Assembly: GCF_040640215.1 (NCBI RefSeq)
Contig: NZ_JBFABG010000008.1
Location: forward strand, 248,001-312,000
From: Actinosynnema sp040640215
GTDB lineage: Bacteria; Actinomycetota; Actinomycetes; Mycobacteriales; Pseudonocardiaceae
Length of the DNA stretch: 64,000 nt
Direction: 5' to 3'
The position numbers and the translations under genes were made by a program. The notes under the pieces were generated by a model. That model did no database searches and had not been told where the DNA came from. It worked only from the letters and a program-made list of their open reading frames with translations. Shown here piece by piece: positions 60,996-64,000 of the stretch (positions are counted from its first letter, which is position 1; each line of letters begins with the position of its first letter).

Positions 60996-61088
60996 GCGCG
61001 ACGCGAGGATCACGGCTCATCGAGCCGAAAGCTCTGTTACCAGACGTCGCTCTCTCCGCCTGGCAGGGCCGACTGACCCAGGAAAATC

Positions 61089-62060
61089 ATGCCCCCTAAC
61101 GCGAGCATCCCGGCCCCGGTCCCACCGGCCGGCACCGTCGTCGGCGTCCTCACTGGAGGAGCAAGCCGTGAACGCGACCGTTCCCTGGCGACAGGTGTCG
61201 ACGTCGCGGAGGCACTGGTCACCCTCGGGCACCGGGTTCGCGTGATCGACACCGCCGATCCCGGGTTCCCGGACGAGGTGCGTGCGGTCGGCGTGGCCTT
61301 CCTGGCGCTGGCGGGTCGACACGCGGAGGACGGCAGCCTGCAAGGCTTTCTGGAGACCAGCGGCATCCCCTACACGGGCTCCGGTGTCCGGGCCAGCGCT
61401 CTCGCCATGCACAAGCCGACCGCCAAGACGGTGGCACGCGCAGGGGGCGTGCCCGTCCTGGCCGACGTCCTCGTGACGGACGCGGTGCCCGGCGGCGTGG
61501 CAGCCGACGACGTCATCACGCGGCTGGGCACCCCGGTCATCGTCAAAGCGCGTGACGAGGGCAGCTCGATCGGCATGGCGGTGGCCCGCGACAGGGTGGA
61601 GCTCGCGCGTGCCCTGGTGGGACTTCGCGCTGCGGGCCACAGCCTGTTCGTCGAACCGTTCGTCGAGGGCAGGACGGTGACGGTCGGTGTTCTGGAGAGC
61701 AACGGGACACCGGAACCCCTTCCTGCCGCCGAGATCCTCGCCGTCGGCGAGTTCTACGACCACACGGCGAAGAACCACCCGGATCTGCACTCCTTCACGT
61801 GTCCCGCCGACCTGCCGGACGGGACAGCGATCGGTATCGGAGAAGCCGCCCACAAAGCGCACATCGCTCTTGGCTGCTCATCCCACTCGCGAAGCGACTT
61901 CGTGATCGCACCGGACGGGCGCTTCCACTGGCTCGAACTCAACACCCTGCCGGCACTGCGCCGCACCGCCACCCTCCCCCTGATGGCCGCGACCGTGGGC
62001 ATCGGCTACGAAGAACTGGTCGGACGGATACTGCGCCGGGCCTGCACACCACGCGGCTGA
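61089..62060 (+). CDS. D-alanine-D-alanine ligase-like ATP-grasp enzyme
   Basis: 323 residues. Ddl-family marks are GVLTGGASRERDRSLATG at the N-terminus, GRHAEDGSLQGFLETSGIPY (substrate-binding loop GxxGEDGxxQ variant), TGSGVRASALAMHKPTAKTV, VIVKARDEGSSIGMAVARD (ATP-grasp glycine loop) and HWLELNTLPALRRTATLPLM (Mg-binding ExNTxPG-type, with Leu-Glu-Leu-Asn). Canonical Ddl has NEINTLPG and an Arg in GRE; here GGAS and LNTLPAL differ, so substrate may not be D-Ala. Could be a secondary-metabolism peptide ligase or a resistance-type ligase; no vanH/vanX neighbours are present. Confidence 0.82.
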   Translation: MPPNASIPAPVPPAGTVVGVLTGGASRERDRSLATGVDVAEALVTLGHRVRVIDTADPGFPDEVRAVGVAFLALAGRHAEDGSLQGFLETSGIPYTGSGVRASALAMHKPTAKTVARAGGVPVLADVLVTDAVPGGVAADDVITRLGTPVIVKARDEGSSIGMAVARDRVELARALVGLRAAGHSLFVEPFVEGRTVTVGVLESNGTPEPLPAAEILAVGEFYDHTAKNHPDLHSFTCPADLPDGTAIGIGEAAHKAHIALGCSSHSRSDFVIAPDGRFHWLELNTLPALRRTATLPLMAATVGIGYEELVGRILRRACTPRG

Positions 62061-62290
62061 GACCGCATCGCCGAGAACGAGCCACAAGCATCGAGCTACG
62101 CGGGGAGCTGGTCCCCGCCCGCACGCCACCGCGTCCTCGGTGGTGGGTGTGCCCAAGGCGGATCACCAGGCGGTTGGTTCTCTCCGTCATCACTCGATCG
62201 GGTGGTACCGCGTCGGGCTTCCACGACGGTGCGCTTCGATGACACCGCCTACGTAGGTGATCGAAAACGGACAGCCGCCGGGAAGGGTTC

Positions 62291-63523
62291 ATGATGGAGC
62301 GACTGCTCGCACCACACGAAGCAGCCATATTGGCCGGTGATGTGCGTGTTGTGCTGTGCAGCGATCTTGAGGGTGATCCCGACGAACAGGCGCTCGTCGA
62401 CGCTCTTGAGCATCTGGTGGGCTGCTACCCGCTGTTGGCGGGAAAATTCTCCGAGCGGGACGGCCGACCCCTGGTCCGGATCGACGAGGACCGGCCTGGG
62501 AACGTGGTGCTCGGTCACGGCACGAGCCTGGCGGAGGAGATCAACGCCCCGCACACCTGGACACGAGGACCGTTGCTGCGGATCAGCCTGCTGCGTGAGC
62601 CCACCGCCGGCACCAGGCTGGTGATGACCCTGCCCCGGGCGTTCGTCGACGCTATGAGCTACCTCGCGGTGCACCGACGGTTCTGGGCGATCCACACCGC
62701 CGTGCGCACCGGAGGACCGGTGCCCGCCGAGGTCGTCCGGCCCGTGCTGGGGCCGGCGGTCGACGACCTGGTGGGTGCACGGTTCACCGCCGGGCAGCTT
62801 GGCGATTTCGTCGCCCAGCGCGCGCGGATGGACGCCGAGGACGCCGTGGCGGTCCTGCCCACCCTGGCCTCGGTGGACGGCGGCCCCGGCACCGACCTGT
62901 CGTTCGGGACCACCCGGGTCGACCTCGACCCCGACCGCAGTGCAGCGCTGACCCGCCTGGCGCACGACATGTCGCTCACCACGAACGACGTGGTCTCCGG
63001 TGTCCTGCTGACCGGTCTGCGCCATGTCCTGCGGCCACGGGAGGGCACCGTCCGGGTGCTGTGCACCTCGGCGGTCGACCTCCGCCGCCGGCTGGACCCG
63101 CCCATCCCCGACGAGGCGCTCCAGTCCGCGGCGACCACGACCTCCCTGCGCCTGGGGATCGACGCGTCCGCGAACCCGATCGACGTGGCCCGGCAAGTCC
63201 ACCGCGACCTGCGCGCCAACATCGACAGCGGTGCCGCGGCGATGGAACTGGCCGCGTTCGCCCACATGATCGACCAGCATCCGCCCAGCCTGGTCATCAC
63301 CAACATCGGCACCATCACCGAGCCCGAGCTGCCCGACGGACTCCGCGTCGACAGCGTGCGCCTGGTGCCGCTGGGCCACCTGCCCATGGTGTTCGCCGTC
63401 GTCAGCCGCTACCGGCACCGGCTCAACGTCGACCTCACCCACAGCAGGGCCTGGTACACCGACACCCAGATCCACGAACTCGCCGAGCGGGTATCGACAA
63501 CCCTCACCCACCTCACCTCATGA
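62291..63523 (+). CDS. Condensation/PapA-like acyltransferase-fold protein lacking catalytic His
   Basis: 410 residues. The two-lobe condensation fold is recognisable: LVDALEHLVGCYPLLAGKF, RGPLLRISLLREP, then MTLPRAFVDAMSYLAV where HHxxxDG is expected. The His-His is Pro-Arg here; only Asp is kept. Later AHDMSLTTNDVVSGVLL and a PLGHLPMVFAVVSRYRHRLN DFGWG-like region follow. It resembles PapA/alcohol-acyltransferase or condensation relatives, but the catalytic His is missing, so it may be non-catalytic or use another base. It converges with and overlaps by 6 nt the following SUKH gene. Confidence 0.7.
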   Translation: MMERLLAPHEAAILAGDVRVVLCSDLEGDPDEQALVDALEHLVGCYPLLAGKFSERDGRPLVRIDEDRPGNVVLGHGTSLAEEINAPHTWTRGPLLRISLLREPTAGTRLVMTLPRAFVDAMSYLAVHRRFWAIHTAVRTGGPVPAEVVRPVLGPAVDDLVGARFTAGQLGDFVAQRARMDAEDAVAVLPTLASVDGGPGTDLSFGTTRVDLDPDRSAALTRLAHDMSLTTNDVVSGVLLTGLRHVLRPREGTVRVLCTSAVDLRRRLDPPIPDEALQSAATTTSLRLGIDASANPIDVARQVHRDLRANIDSGAAAMELAAFAHMIDQHPPSLVITNIGTITEPELPDGLRVDSVRLVPLGHLPMVFAVVSRYRHRLNVDLTHSRAWYTDTQIHELAERVSTTLTHLTS

Positions 63524-64000
63524 CCCACACCATCCCCATTCAAGGATGCCCGGCACCGCCTCTCCCGCCTCCACCCGAACGGGATCGTGACAATCCGATG
63601 CGCACCTTCGGGGTGTACGCCGGGCATCGGGGTCGTACCGGGAAGTTGCGGATGCCAGCAAGTCGTGCAGTTTGGTGAGAAACTCCGGCAACGTCGCCGC
63701 GACCACGCGGGCCCGGGAATCGTGGTTGTCGTACACACCGCGACGGTCGACCGCACTCGGCGGCAACGCGTACACGGGCACGCCCGCGAGCAGACCGAGC
63801 GCGAAATGCGTGCCACCGCCGTCAGACCCGAAGCTCACCACGTCGGTACCGTCCGGTCCCTCGATCCGGACGGGCAGCCTGCCGTCCCTGCCGTCCACCA
63901 CCGCTCTGGCCGGCGACACGAAGTAGCCGTGCTGGAGGTCCGGCAGCGACACCTCGGACACGTTCCGGTAGAACTCGGCGAGCGGCGCGGGAAGCTCGTC
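63518..64000 (-). CDS. SMI1/KNR4 (SUKH) family protein, 5' end outside window
   Basis: At least 160 residues, open to the right edge. LPAPLAEFYRNVSEVSLPDL and YFVSPARAVVDG resemble the SUKH N-terminal block; DVVSFGSDGGGTHFALGLL and GVPVYALPPSAVDRRGVYDN match the conserved core, and LPEFLTKLHDLLA is the closing helix. Possibly an immunity protein; the true start is not visible. The C-terminal ~40 residues are Arg/Glu/Gly-rich and may be non-conserved. Second SUKH-like gene in the window. Confidence 0.65.
   Translation of the reverse strand, partial: DELPAPLAEFYRNVSEVSLPDLQHGYFVSPARAVVDGRDGRLPVRIEGPDGTDVVSFGSDGGGTHFALGLLAGVPVYALPPSAVDRRGVYDNHDSRARVVAATLPEFLTKLHDLLASATSRYDPDARRTPRRCASDCHDPVRVEAGEAVPGILEWGWCGS

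Noticed and set aside
61089..62060. VanA/VanB-type glycopeptide resistance ligase
   Set aside because: No vanH, vanX or two-component genes adjoin; the substrate residues cannot be assigned from sequence alone.
1..64000. CRISPR arrays, tRNA or rRNA genes
   Set aside because: No regularly spaced repeats and no cloverleaf or rRNA-like segments were noticed on reading; none reported.

Overview
High-GC actinobacterial DNA with GTG starts, frequent 4-nt stop/start overlaps (ATGA, GTGA) and several secondary-metabolite-type operons. Gene content suggests a filamentous actinomycete, perhaps Pseudonocardiales (Saccharothrix/Lentzea/Actinosynnema-like); the genus is inference only. No rRNA, tRNA or CRISPR array was seen.

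Layout. (1) 0-5.8 kb, plus strand: a translationally coupled tail of a biosynthetic operon (methyltransferase, acyl-CoA dehydrogenase, class III aminotransferase, START-like protein, NAD-dependent epimerase/reductase, second methyltransferase). (2) 5.9-18.5 kb: housekeeping and stress genes (PPK2 kinase, SDR + Zn-alcohol dehydrogenase, RidA, HPF-like protein, WrbA, a SUKH/SMI1 protein) in a gene graveyard: decayed subtilase, alpha/beta hydrolase, NB-ARC regulator, GNAT, transposase, MerR and flavin monooxygenase. (3) 18.5-36.9 kb, minus strand: a tightly coupled eleven-gene operon. It encodes AT-ACP, enoyl-reductase-like SDR/KS/chain-length-factor, KR-DH, P450, MFS exporter, diacylglycerol-kinase-like enzyme, SDR, stand-alone DH, second P450, KR-pseudoDH and an MMPL/RND exporter. 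The domains are those of PUFA/heterocyst-glycolipid/enediyne-type iterative synthases, but dissociated on separate polypeptides and joined by lipid-kinase and export genes. This is the best candidate for an undescribed pathway. (4) 37.5-44.7 kb: a ricin-lectin/glycosyltransferase fusion, two paralogous VWA-ricin proteins, a GT2 glycosyltransferase and a GTPase. (5) 45.0-51.0 kb, minus strand: an NHLM-type peptide-export system (HlyD, C39 peptidase-ABC, a split-off N-terminal domain, ABC) preceded by a 45-codon double-glycine precursor gene. A strong hairpin separates precursor and exporter. (6) 51.3-64 kb: TetR/ketopantoate-reductase-like pair with twin palindromes, a decayed P450-ferredoxin pair, transposase debris, a DUF4342-like protein, APH kinase, Zn-finger/HTH + MFS pair, an exported zeta-toxin-like protein, GNAT, D-Ala-D-Ala-ligase-like ATP-grasp, a condensation-fold protein without its catalytic His, and a partial SUKH gene.

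How genes may work together. In region 3 the AT-ACP loads and carries the chain, KS/CLF extends it, the KR/DH/ER proteins process it, P450s and the SDR tailor it, the lipid kinase could phosphorylate a hydroxyl, and MFS/MMPL pumps export it. In region 5 the C39 domain should cut the precursor after Gly-Gly and the ABC/HlyD complex export a 13-residue peptide. No modifying enzyme is obvious next to the peptide, although glycosyltransferase and VWA-lectin genes lie 7-13 kb away. Product identities are inferred; only domain order, motifs and spacing are read directly.
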